In this document: positions 1 to 5,633 of the stretch, piece by piece
How the letters are laid out: each line of letters starts with the position of its first letter
Position numbering within the stretch: the first letter of the stretch is position 1
Assembly: GCA_023428805.1 (NCBI GenBank)
Contig: JAEYWW010000093.1
Location: 1-5,834, forward strand
Source of the DNA: Armatimonadota bacterium
Lineage (GTDB): Bacteria > Armatimonadota > Fimbriimonadia > Fimbriimonadales > Fimbriimonadaceae
Direction of reading: 5' to 3'
Length of the DNA stretch: 5,834 nt
The notes under the pieces: generated by a model
What the model saw: the letters and a program-made list of their open reading frames with translations, nothing else
The model's database searches: none
Told to the model about the DNA's origin: nothing
Made by a program: the position numbers and the translations under genes

Positions 1-1008
1 GGTCATTTGAGGCTGAGGCGCGGAAACGACGGGCGGCCCAACCTGGATTGGCGCGATGGGAGTCGAGGCGACCCGCCGCGCCGCGCCCGCCTTCATCGAG
101 AATCGCAGCGACACCGCCCCTACCTGAATCAAATCCTCGGGGTTCAAGGCCGTCGGCTGCGCCAGGCGGAAGCCGTTCAGACCCACTCCAATCGGCGATC
201 CGGGATCGACGAGGATGTAATTCGAACCCTGCCGCTCGATCACCGCCGCGAGAGCGGGAAGTTGAGGATCGACGAAGATCGGCACCTGTGCCCGCTCGTC
301 CCGCCCGATCATCGTCTTCGCGGCGTCGAGCGGCCAGTCGCGGCCTTCGTTGCGTCCGACCTCCATCCTGAGCCACGCGACGCGGGTGACCCGATCGAAA
401 ATCGCGGTGAAAAGTCCGATCCCCAGCCCCAGCAGAGCCGCTGTGATTCCCCGTGAAACGGCCCCGATCTCCTGCTCGCCTTCCATCCCCCGCGAGAGCA
501 TGATGAAGGGGCTGACCGCGTTGCCGATCACATCAAAAGTCAATCCCGCGACCGCGCCTGCAATAGCTCCGCCCACGGCTCCCGAAATCAACCCTCGGAC
601 CGATCTCAACGTTCCTCCGATGGCCGCTCCGAGGAAGATTCCCGTCGGAACCAGCAGCACCGTTCGTGCGATCATCTGCGGGATGCTGAAGCCTGGGGTG
701 GTGAAAATGTCCGGGCCAAAAAGCGCCCCCACCAGCCCGCCGCCCAAGCCAAACCCGATGGAGCCGCCCACCGCGCCAAAGACCAGACCCAGCGAGCCAT
801 CCCAGATCATCTGAGTCCGGCTGCCGCGCTGCCACCCCTGCCACAAGCCCGCAATGCAGCCGATCAGGCCGCACATCAGCAGCAGATAGAAGGTCTGGGC
901 AACCAGAAAACGGGGGTCGCGGAAATCCTCGGGAAACATCGGCGCGGTGACGATCCAGCCAGCGGTTCCCGCCAGCGCACAGAGGATTGCCTTGCCGATC
1001 GCCCGCAT
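1..1008 (-). CDS. Multi-pass membrane protein with degenerate C-terminal FHA domain (partial, 3' end outside window)
   Basis: The frame is open from ATG at 1008 to the window edge, giving 336 residues with no stop seen, so the C-terminus is missing. The N-terminal two thirds is hydrophobic and glycine-rich. Probable membrane segments lie at about residues 6-24, 34-57, 68-98 (perhaps two), 114-133, 138-158 and 184-204. Residues about 213-306 read as a forkhead-associated (FHA) fold: GRDERA at 235-240, AAVIERQGSNYILVDPGS at 254-271, then LNGF and LIQVGAVSLRFS. The usual phosphopeptide contacts are altered: the family SRxH is replaced by PALA (251-254) and STNGT by SPIGV (271-275). R236 remains. 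Phosphothreonine binding is therefore doubtful. A proline-rich tail follows. The start lies 5 bp after the stop of the upstream FHA gene, with a GAGG about 10 nt before the ATG, which suggests coupled translation. The FHA assignment rests on pattern alone; no catalytic function is proposed. Confidence 0.8.
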   Translation of the reverse strand, partial: MRAIGKAILCALAGTAGWIVTAPMFPEDFRDPRFLVAQTFYLLLMCGLIGCIAGLWQGWQRGSRTQMIWDGSLGLVFGAVGGSIGFGLGGGLVGALFGPDIFTTPGFSIPQMIARTVLLVPTGIFLGAAIGGTLRSVRGLISGAVGGAIAGAVAGLTFDVIGNAVSPFIMLSRGMEGEQEIGAVSRGITAALLGLGIGLFTAIFDRVTRVAWLRMEVGRNEGRDWPLDAAKTMIGRDERAQVPIFVDPQLPALAAVIERQGSNYILVDPGSPIGVGLNGFRLAQPTALNPEDLIQVGAVSLRFSMKAGAARRVASTPIAPIQVGPPVVSAPQPQMT

Positions 1009-1013
1009 CGTTC

Positions 1014-2228
1014 TCAGACCTCGTAGCGGAACCGAACCTGGCCGAAGATCACTTCATCACCGGTATTGAGCGGGGTCGGAGCGTCGATCCGACGACCATT
1101 CACCCAGGTGCCGTTGGTGCTGCCGGAATCGCTGACCGTCACCGCATCACCCTGCCTTTGGAGCACGGCGTGAGTGCGGGAGACCGACGCTTCGCCCGTC
1201 AGCGGAATCGCACGCTCGTCTTCTCTTCCGACATCCTGCACACCTTCGGGGATCAGGATCACCGAGCCATCTGCGCGGACGAGCCGGGGATTGGCCATCA
1301 TCGGGGCACCGATCGGAGCGACCGGAGCCGCGCCCAAGGGAGTCGGATCAGCGTTCTCCAAAACGATCTTCTGGAGCGGTGCGGGAGTGGTGGGGACGGG
1401 AGTTCCGCTGGCGGGAGCTGGCGAGCCGCCCAGCCCGAGCTTGCTCAACTGATCTTCGGTCTCCTTGGAATTGGCTTGGAGATAGCGATAAATGCCGTAT
1501 CCGATGCCCGCAAGGATGGCGAGTCCGATCAAAATTCCAATGATGTTCGCCAGCGCGTTTCGGGGCTTCTCCTGACCATCGCCAGGGCGCTCAGTTGTGG
1601 TCCCCGGAGCACTGTCGTTCTCCTGGATAAGCGTCGGGGGGGCCGTGTCCACTGCGGCGGATACGCTGATTGTCAGCTTCGGCACCGGGCCGCTGTCGGA
1701 TTGCGGATCGAATGTCTGCGCCGGTGTGGTGGTCGTCCTGCCTTCAGACTTGACATCGGCTGTGATGCGGTAGGGGCCGGGGGGCAGATTGGTGAATCCG
1801 GCGATGCCGCCGGAGGCCGGATCGATGATTTCAGTACGCGTCTCCTTGCCCGCCGTCAGCTTGACGACGCCCGCCGAAACTGCGCGTCCTTCATGCTGCA
1901 GAGAAACTTCCACGCGGAACCACCTCTTGTAGGAGTCCGGCGCGGGCTTCCAAGTTCCCTTGAGGGCCTTGAGGGGGGATGTCGCAACACGCCCGGTCGC
2001 CTTGTCGTGGACACTGATCGAGTCCTTCTCCTGATCCGCGCCCTCCAGCGGGAGTTCGACGCTCTTGCCTGTGACTTCCAAAGTGTTGGTCAGCGCACCG
2101 GGTTCGCTGGTTCGATGAATCCAGACCATCCGATCGGCTTCGGTCGGAAACTCGACTTTGAGGGCACTCTGCGCGAACCCCGCCGCGCAGACCAGCAGCG
2201 CGACCGCAAGGGTCAGGCATCGGCGCAT
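1014..2228 (-). CDS. Signal-peptide, single-TM protein with cytoplasmic FHA domain
   Basis: This protein has 404 residues and an apparent type I topology. Residues 1-19 form a signal peptide (MRRC, hydrophobic core LTLAVALLVCAA, likely cleavage after GFA). Residues 20-224 would be extracytoplasmic. About 106-170 contains a beta-rich segment with GFTNLPPGPYRI (144-155), as in CnaB or carboxypeptidase-regulatory-like Ig folds. Residues 226-248 are a clear membrane helix followed by YRYLQ. A proline/alanine-rich linker (268-306) leads to a canonical C-terminal FHA domain at about 312-404, with GRE (334-336), SVSRTH (348-353) and STNGTWVNGRRI (370-381). These are the family's phosphothreonine-binding loops, so this domain should bind phosphothreonine in a partner, by analogy. 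The start overlaps the nnr gene by 16 bp, has no Shine-Dalgarno motif and is preceded by CCTCTC, so re-initiation coupling is likely. The partner and signal are unknown. Confidence 0.9.
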   Translation of the reverse strand: MRRCLTLAVALLVCAAGFAQSALKVEFPTEADRMVWIHRTSEPGALTNTLEVTGKSVELPLEGADQEKDSISVHDKATGRVATSPLKALKGTWKPAPDSYKRWFRVEVSLQHEGRAVSAGVVKLTAGKETRTEIIDPASGGIAGFTNLPPGPYRITADVKSEGRTTTTPAQTFDPQSDSGPVPKLTISVSAAVDTAPPTLIQENDSAPGTTTERPGDGQEKPRNALANIIGILIGLAILAGIGYGIYRYLQANSKETEDQLSKLGLGGSPAPASGTPVPTTPAPLQKIVLENADPTPLGAAPVAPIGAPMMANPRLVRADGSVILIPEGVQDVGREDERAIPLTGEASVSRTHAVLQRQGDAVTVSDSGSTNGTWVNGRRIDAPTPLNTGDEVIFGQVRFRYEV

Positions 2229-3706
2229 GAGAGGAGTTTAGCCCGGGCGCGGGGCAAAGCGTTCGCGACATCGGTGGCGAGATAGCCGATTTCGCCGATC
2301 TCTTCCGCGCAGATGTCTCCCGCGAGGCCGTGGAGGTGCATTCCGAGGCAGGCGGCCTCGTGCGGTGTGCATCCCTGCGAGATCAGCCCGCCGATCACTC
2401 CCGAGAGCACATCCCCCATCCCCGCGCTCGCCATGCCCGGGTTGCCCGTAGAGTTGACGACCAGCGGGCGTTCAGGAGTTGCCGCGATGCTGTAGGGGCC
2501 TTTGAGGATGACGGTTTTGCCGAATTTTCTTCTGGCTTTGTCGGCAAAACGGAATCTCTCGGCCTGAATTTCGTCGGTTGTCGACTCCATCAACCGAGCG
2601 AACTCCCCGGGGTGAGGTGTCAAAACACATTCGGAGCGCGGCGGCTGGCTGCCCCGCGCGATGAAGTTGAGCGCGTCGCCATCCAGAACCGCCGGAACAG
2701 TCGTCCAGCTCGACCACAGCCTGCCGAGGCATTCAGATTTGCCTAGCCCGGGGCCGAAAACCGCCGCCGCCCACTTTTCATTCGGCAGCACGGCGCCTGG
2801 GGAGATCACACCGTCAGACTCGGGGAGTTCGATGAATGTCGCTTCTGGAACGGCAGCGGCGACCGCTTCCAGAACGCAGGGGATGGAAGCCACCGTGACC
2901 AATCCCGCACCCACTCTAGCCGCCGCGAGCGCGGTGAGCACCGCCGCTCCGCGATACTGCCGCGATCCGGCGACAATCAAGAGTCTTCCATTGGTGCCTT
3001 TGTGTGAATCAAGCTTGCGTTGCGGCAGGATGGGGATGAGATATTCGGGAAGGTTGATGTGAGCCTGAGTTTCTTCGACATGCAGCCCAATCTCGCGGAG
3101 AACCCAATCCCCGGCGAGCAGCATCCCTTCGCTCTGGAAGAGATAAGGCTTCGCCACGCCCAACACTACAGTTTTGGTTGCCAAGACTGCATTGCCAAAT
3201 ACCTTTCCCGTGTCGCAATCCACTCCGCTCGGCACATCAATTGAGATCACGCGTTTGTCCGATTGGTTGATGGTGTCAATAGCGATTCGCACCTCGCCTT
3301 CGGGCGCTCTTGTCGCGCCGATGCCGAGGAGCGCATCCACCACGCAGTCCGCATCCATCAAATGGTCCGGAGATTGTCCAAACGAGCATCTGACGCCCGC
3401 CTCGCGGGCCAGCCTCATCATCCGACCGCAAAGCCCGTCAAGCTCATCTTCGGGGTAAACGGAGTAGACACAGACATCGCGCCCCGCCTGGTGAGCAAGT
3501 CGGGCGGCAACCCAGCCATCACCACCATTGCCTCCCTTCCCGCATAGAAACGCGACCTTACCGGTAAGCAGCTCTTCAAAAACCGCCTGGCCAGCATCAT
3601 CCATCAACCTCGCCAGTTGATCCTGGGGAGCCTCACTCAATCCCTCGCGCATCTGGACAGTCTGGGATTCAAACTTCCGAACTTCGTCCCGCGTCGCGAT
3701 CCACAT
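2213..3706 (-). CDS. nnr: Bifunctional NAD(P)H-hydrate epimerase / ADP-dependent NAD(P)H-hydrate dehydratase
   Basis: This 497-residue, cytoplasmic metabolite-repair enzyme has the normal length of the fused YjeF-type family. It interconverts the R and S forms of damaged, hydrated NAD(P)H and dehydrates S-NAD(P)HX back to NAD(P)H using ADP. The N-terminal epimerase (YjeF_N, about 1-215) shows GKGGNGGDG (56-64), VDALLGIG (123-130) and DVPSGVD (157-163). The C-terminal ribokinase-like dehydratase (about 230-490) shows KGTNGRLLIVAGS (236-248), GPGLGK (318-323), LDGDALN (341-347), LTPHPGE (362-368) and NSTGNPGMASAGMGDVLSG (418-436), with D432 the likely catalytic base. One deviation is that the epimerase loop, usually GxGNNGGDG, has Gly for the first Asn (residue 59). 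The start lies 5 bp after the ASCH gene stop with no good Shine-Dalgarno motif, and the end overlaps the FHA gene by 16 bp. The identification is very secure. Confidence 0.97.
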   Translation of the reverse strand: MWIATRDEVRKFESQTVQMREGLSEAPQDQLARLMDDAGQAVFEELLTGKVAFLCGKGGNGGDGWVAARLAHQAGRDVCVYSVYPEDELDGLCGRMMRLAREAGVRCSFGQSPDHLMDADCVVDALLGIGATRAPEGEVRIAIDTINQSDKRVISIDVPSGVDCDTGKVFGNAVLATKTVVLGVAKPYLFQSEGMLLAGDWVLREIGLHVEETQAHINLPEYLIPILPQRKLDSHKGTNGRLLIVAGSRQYRGAAVLTALAAARVGAGLVTVASIPCVLEAVAAAVPEATFIELPESDGVISPGAVLPNEKWAAAVFGPGLGKSECLGRLWSSWTTVPAVLDGDALNFIARGSQPPRSECVLTPHPGEFARLMESTTDEIQAERFRFADKARRKFGKTVILKGPYSIAATPERPLVVNSTGNPGMASAGMGDVLSGVIGGLISQGCTPHEAACLGMHLHGLAGDICAEEIGEIGYLATDVANALPRARAKLLSCADA

Positions 3707-3711
3707 GGGGT

Positions 3712-4071
3712 TTATCCGAACGGCGATTCGTCGATGCGGGAGAAATAGATGACCGTGACGCTGTGGGCCGGGGTAATGAACTCGCTGTAGACGCGGGAAA
3801 GAAATCCGATGACTTCATCGTGAGTCCGCAGTTCGGGGTTTTCGCGTTCGATGTCCCTAGGAGAAAGTTCGCTGATCGGCTTCACCTCAACGCGGTCGAT
3901 GATGGCGGAGTAAATCTTCTGGCGGCGTCCGAAGCGGGGACCGATGGTGACCCACACGATCATCCCGTCCTGGTATTTGTCGGTTTTGTCGCCGAGGCGG
4001 ATTGTTGCAGATTTTCGACCGGAACGCAGCAGCTCTTCGTAGAGCTCGGAGTAGAAATTGAGGGCGAACAT
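3712..4071 (-). CDS. Small ASCH-domain (PUA-like) protein
   Basis: This 119-residue protein reads end to end as a single ASCH-type, PUA-like beta-barrel. SGRKSATIRLGDK (17-29) is the typical 'GrKtaTiR' loop of the superfamily. It is followed by a YxDGMIVWV strand (33-41), an alternating strand ending AIIDRVEVKPISEL, then an acidic helix region and the closing strand HSVTVIYFSRI (103-113). ASCH domains are proposed to bind RNA or act in RNA modification or translation-linked roles; no specific substrate can be assigned here. It is the first gene of the leftward operon, with nnr starting 5 bp downstream. The ATG at 4071 has no Shine-Dalgarno motif; the bases just before it are CCCCTCTC. The next in-frame Met (codon 36) would remove the conserved loop, so this start is preferred. 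The family call is from recognised pattern, not a search. Confidence 0.85.
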   Translation of the reverse strand: MFALNFYSELYEELLRSGRKSATIRLGDKTDKYQDGMIVWVTIGPRFGRRQKIYSAIIDRVEVKPISELSPRDIERENPELRTHDEVIGFLSRVYSEFITPAHSVTVIYFSRIDESPFG

Positions 4072-4119
4072 GAGAGGGGTGCAGGGGCTATTCTATCCAA
4101 CCGGGGAGGGTTTCCGGTC
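4072..4119. promoter_or_regulatory. Divergent intergenic spacer with candidate bidirectional promoter
   Basis: These 48 bp separate the start codons of the leftward ASCH operon and the rightward hydrolase, so both promoters should lie here or inside the neighbouring 5' coding ends. The only AT-rich patch is CTATTCTATCC (4088-4098). Read on the minus strand it gives TAGAAT (4095-4090, five of six matches to the sigma70 -10), which would leave a leader of only about a dozen bases. Read on the plus strand it gives TATTCT (4089-4094, four of six). No convincing -35 hexamer sits at proper spacing on either side, so the assignment is tentative. Confidence 0.3.
4103..4110 (+). promoter_or_regulatory. 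Ribosome binding site of the alpha/beta hydrolase
   Basis: GGGGAGGG ends 9 nt before ATG 4120. It is the clearest Shine-Dalgarno match in the window and decides the hydrolase start. The reading frame stays open upstream to 3763, but that extension would be antisense to the ASCH gene and lacks family similarity. Confidence 0.75.
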
Positions 4120-5001
4120 ATGATCGTGCTTCTTTGGGTTCTTGGCAGCTTCACGCTGCTCTATCTTGTGACGATCACCTTGATCGCCTTTGCATCCGTC
4201 CGTCCGCTCCGCATTCCCCAATTCATCAGTCCAAGCCAGCTCGGGCTCCCTCAAGAAAGAGTCGAGATTGACTCCGAAGGGCACAATCTGCGCGGCTGGT
4301 GGGTGCGGCACCCGGACGCGGAATTGGTCGTGATCGCCCTGCATGGCTACATCAACAACCGCTGCGAACTCGCTCCCTACGCGCTTCCCTTCTTCCGCGA
4401 ACGGTGCAGCAGCCTCTTCATGGACTTCCGCGCTCAGGGGCGTTCGACGGGCAAAAAATGCACCTTTGGCCACAAGGAGAGGGCCGATGTGCGGGCGATG
4501 GTCGAATACGTGAGGCGTGAACAGCCGGGGGTGCGGATCGTGCTCTTCGGTTCAAGCATGGGTGCGGCGGCGGCGGCCCTGGCGGCGGGAGACGAACCTT
4601 CCATTGCCGATGCTTTGATTCTGGACGGCGTTTACCGGAGCCTCGACGAAGCCAGCGGAGGCTGGTGGACCATGATCGGCGGGCAATGGCTGCAGATCGT
4701 GCTCACTCCGGTCGCTTGGATCGGGATGCTCTACCTCGGCTTTCGACCAAGAACGATTTCGGTCGAAAAAGCCCTCGCGAAACTTGCGGGGAAACCGATG
4801 CTGTTCCTCCAGGGCACCGACGATCCGCTGGTGCCGAGAGCATCTGCCGAGGCTAATCTGCGGGCGGCGGGAGAGTTCGCCCGGATCGCCTGGTTTGAAG
4901 GCGCAGGGCACGGGCATGGCCGCTTTCAGGACTCGATCAGATTCGAGAACGAGATTGTGGATTTTTTAAGAAACGTAAGAGATTCCGCACAAAAGGGTTG
5001 A
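4120..5001 (+). CDS. Membrane-anchored alpha/beta hydrolase (serine hydrolase)
   Basis: This 293-residue protein has an N-terminal hydrophobic helix (about 2-25) that should act as a membrane anchor, followed by an alpha/beta-hydrolase fold. The oxyanion-hole motif is ALHGY (73-77). The nucleophile elbow is GSSMG (144-148, S146), the probable acid is D235 in GTDDPLVP (232-239) and the histidine is H264 in GAGHGHG (261-267). The triad is therefore complete. MDFRAQGRSTG (101-111) resembles the 'D.RG.G.S.G' loop of the BEM46/ABHD13-like and dienelactone hydrolase-like subgroup. A hydrophobic stretch at about 188-207 may be a cap or second membrane contact. The substrate is unknown; an esterase, thioesterase or peptidase role is possible. 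The start follows a strong GGGGAGGG at 9-nt spacing. It is transcribed divergently from the ASCH operon, with no obvious terminator after the stop. Confidence 0.9.
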   Translation: MIVLLWVLGSFTLLYLVTITLIAFASVRPLRIPQFISPSQLGLPQERVEIDSEGHNLRGWWVRHPDAELVVIALHGYINNRCELAPYALPFFRERCSSLFMDFRAQGRSTGKKCTFGHKERADVRAMVEYVRREQPGVRIVLFGSSMGAAAAALAAGDEPSIADALILDGVYRSLDEASGGWWTMIGGQWLQIVLTPVAWIGMLYLGFRPRTISVEKALAKLAGKPMLFLQGTDDPLVPRASAEANLRAAGEFARIAWFEGAGHGHGRFQDSIRFENEIVDFLRNVRDSAQKG

Positions 5002-5027
5002 TTGACACGTCAAAACAAGCATAATAA
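4998..5027 (+). promoter_or_regulatory. Candidate promoter for the DUF433 gene
   Basis: TTGATT (4998-5003, four of six to the -35 consensus) is followed after 16 nt by CATAAT (5020-5025, five of six to the -10). The -35 overlaps the hydrolase stop codon. An alternative pairing uses the perfect TTGACA at 5002-5007 with TAATAA at 5022-5027, but its 14-nt spacer is too short for a normal sigma70 promoter. A start near 5032 would give a leader of roughly 65-70 nt. This is prediction by eye. Confidence 0.4.
5002..5013. repeat. Short inverted repeat (operator-like) in the candidate promoter
   Basis: TTGAC and GTCAA are perfect 5-bp inverted arms around an AC centre. The dyad covers the end of the candidate -35 and the start of the spacer, where a repressor would block polymerase. 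The arms are short, so chance occurrence is possible; the position is what makes it notable. Confidence 0.35.
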
Positions 5028-5062
5028 GCAGGTTTCGATCAACATCGACGTTGCGAACCTGC
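5028..5062 (+). repeat. Bulged dyad / stem-loop in the leader of the DUF433 gene
   Basis: GCAGGTT (5028-5034) pairs with AACCTGC (5056-5062), CG (5036-5037) with CG (5054-5055) and CAAC (5040-5043) with GTTG (5050-5053). That makes 13 base pairs around a six-base loop ATCGAC, with bulges only on the 5' side (T5035 and A5038-T5039). The inner part also reads as a 14-bp near-perfect DNA palindrome (5040-5053, one mismatched pair). No T-run follows, so it is not a Rho-independent terminator. It lies just downstream of the candidate -10, so it could be an operator for autorepression or a structured mRNA leader. Confidence 0.55.
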
Positions 5063-5099
5063 GGGCTGGACAAAGCTGTCGTCGCCAAGCAACAGATTT

Positions 5100-5606
5100 A
5101 TGTCAACCAAGACAACGCACTGGCTGATCCCCCAACTGGAACGCCTGAACCGAAGCCGACCGCAGACGATTGAGAAGCTTCTCGACTGCGCCCTGCAGGT
5201 CAACCCCGAACTCCGCAAAGAACTTGCTCTGATGGCCGCCTACTACGGCGACATCAGCATCGAAGAGTGCGCCGCCTACCTTGGAAAGCCGCGCGAAGAG
5301 GTGCGTGACGGGCTCGACACCTTCGCCGCCGAAGTCCAGGAAAAGACCGAGAGCGACGCAATCATCCACGACGGCAAGGGTGTCGCCCGGCTGAAGGAAG
5401 CCCGCGTCCCCGTCTGGGAGATCGTCCGCGCCTTCCGAAAAGTGGACTCCGTCGTGGAACTTCAGCTTGTTTTTCCCAAGCTGAGCGAAAGCGAAATCCG
5501 CGCGGCCCTCAGCTACACCGGCCGCAACCCCGACGAAATCGCCGCCCAGATCAGCGCCTACGAAGAGATCGCCTCGCGGGCGAAAGCGGCCTATCCGTAT
5601 TCCTGA
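5100..5606 (+). CDS. DUF433-domain antitoxin-like protein with extra N-terminal helical domain
   Basis: This protein has 168 residues. The C-terminal part (about 86-150) matches the DUF433 (VapB45-like) pattern: IIHDGKGVARLKEARVPVWE (88-107), then a hydrophobic helix, VFPKLSESEIRAALSY (124-139) and NPDEI. DUF433 folds as a small DNA-binding-type helical domain and is often the antitoxin beside a PIN-like (DUF5615) toxin. Residues about 20-80 are an additional helical region. ELALMAAYYGDISIEECAAY (41-60), followed by LGKPREEV, resembles the helix-turn-helix part of UPF0175 proteins, so this may be a two-domain fusion. The protein is acidic and has no signal peptide or membrane helix. ATG 5100 is the only ATG after the in-frame stop at 5025-5027, and it has no Shine-Dalgarno motif. 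No toxin reading frame is seen in the 228 nt downstream. Whether it is an antitoxin or a solitary regulator cannot be decided. Confidence 0.8.
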   Translation: MSTKTTHWLIPQLERLNRSRPQTIEKLLDCALQVNPELRKELALMAAYYGDISIEECAAYLGKPREEVRDGLDTFAAEVQEKTESDAIIHDGKGVARLKEARVPVWEIVRAFRKVDSVVELQLVFPKLSESEIRAALSYTGRNPDEIAAQISAYEEIASRAKAAYPYS

Positions 5607-5633
5607 CGGTGGTGCACCGCACGCAGCACCGTC
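5605..5633 (+). repeat. Hairpin overlapping the DUF433 stop codon
   Basis: GACGGTG (5605-5611) pairs with CACCGTC (5627-5633). After one G-G mismatch, TGC (5613-5615) pairs with GCA (5623-5625), leaving a seven-base loop. The stem begins inside the stop codon. No T-tract follows, so a standard intrinsic terminator is not supported; an RNA 3'-end stabiliser or chance GC-rich pairing fits better. GGTGGTGC (5608-5615) can alternatively pair with GCACCACC (5676-5683). Confidence 0.4.

Noticed and set aside
350..874. Overlapping open frames on both strands (plus 350-814, minus 533-874) inside the membrane FHA gene
   Set aside because: They are in other frames of a gene whose own frame gives clear membrane helices and an FHA-like domain; neither has motifs or start signals.
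2170..2228. Lipoprotein signal (Cys14 after LLV) in the first FHA protein
   Set aside because: Val at -1 does not fit a lipobox, and a normal signal peptidase I site (GFA) lies a few residues later.
987..2285. A 432-codon plus-strand open frame across the first FHA gene
   Set aside because: It is antisense to a gene with an unmistakable signal peptide, TM helix and FHA domain. Its translation is arginine-rich, low in structure and shows no domain, as expected for a GC-rich shadow frame.
3763..4119. Upstream in-frame extension of the hydrolase (119 extra residues)
   Set aside because: It is wholly antisense to the ASCH gene, has no recognisable content, and the strong GGGGAGGG site supports ATG 4120 with its membrane anchor at the N-terminus.
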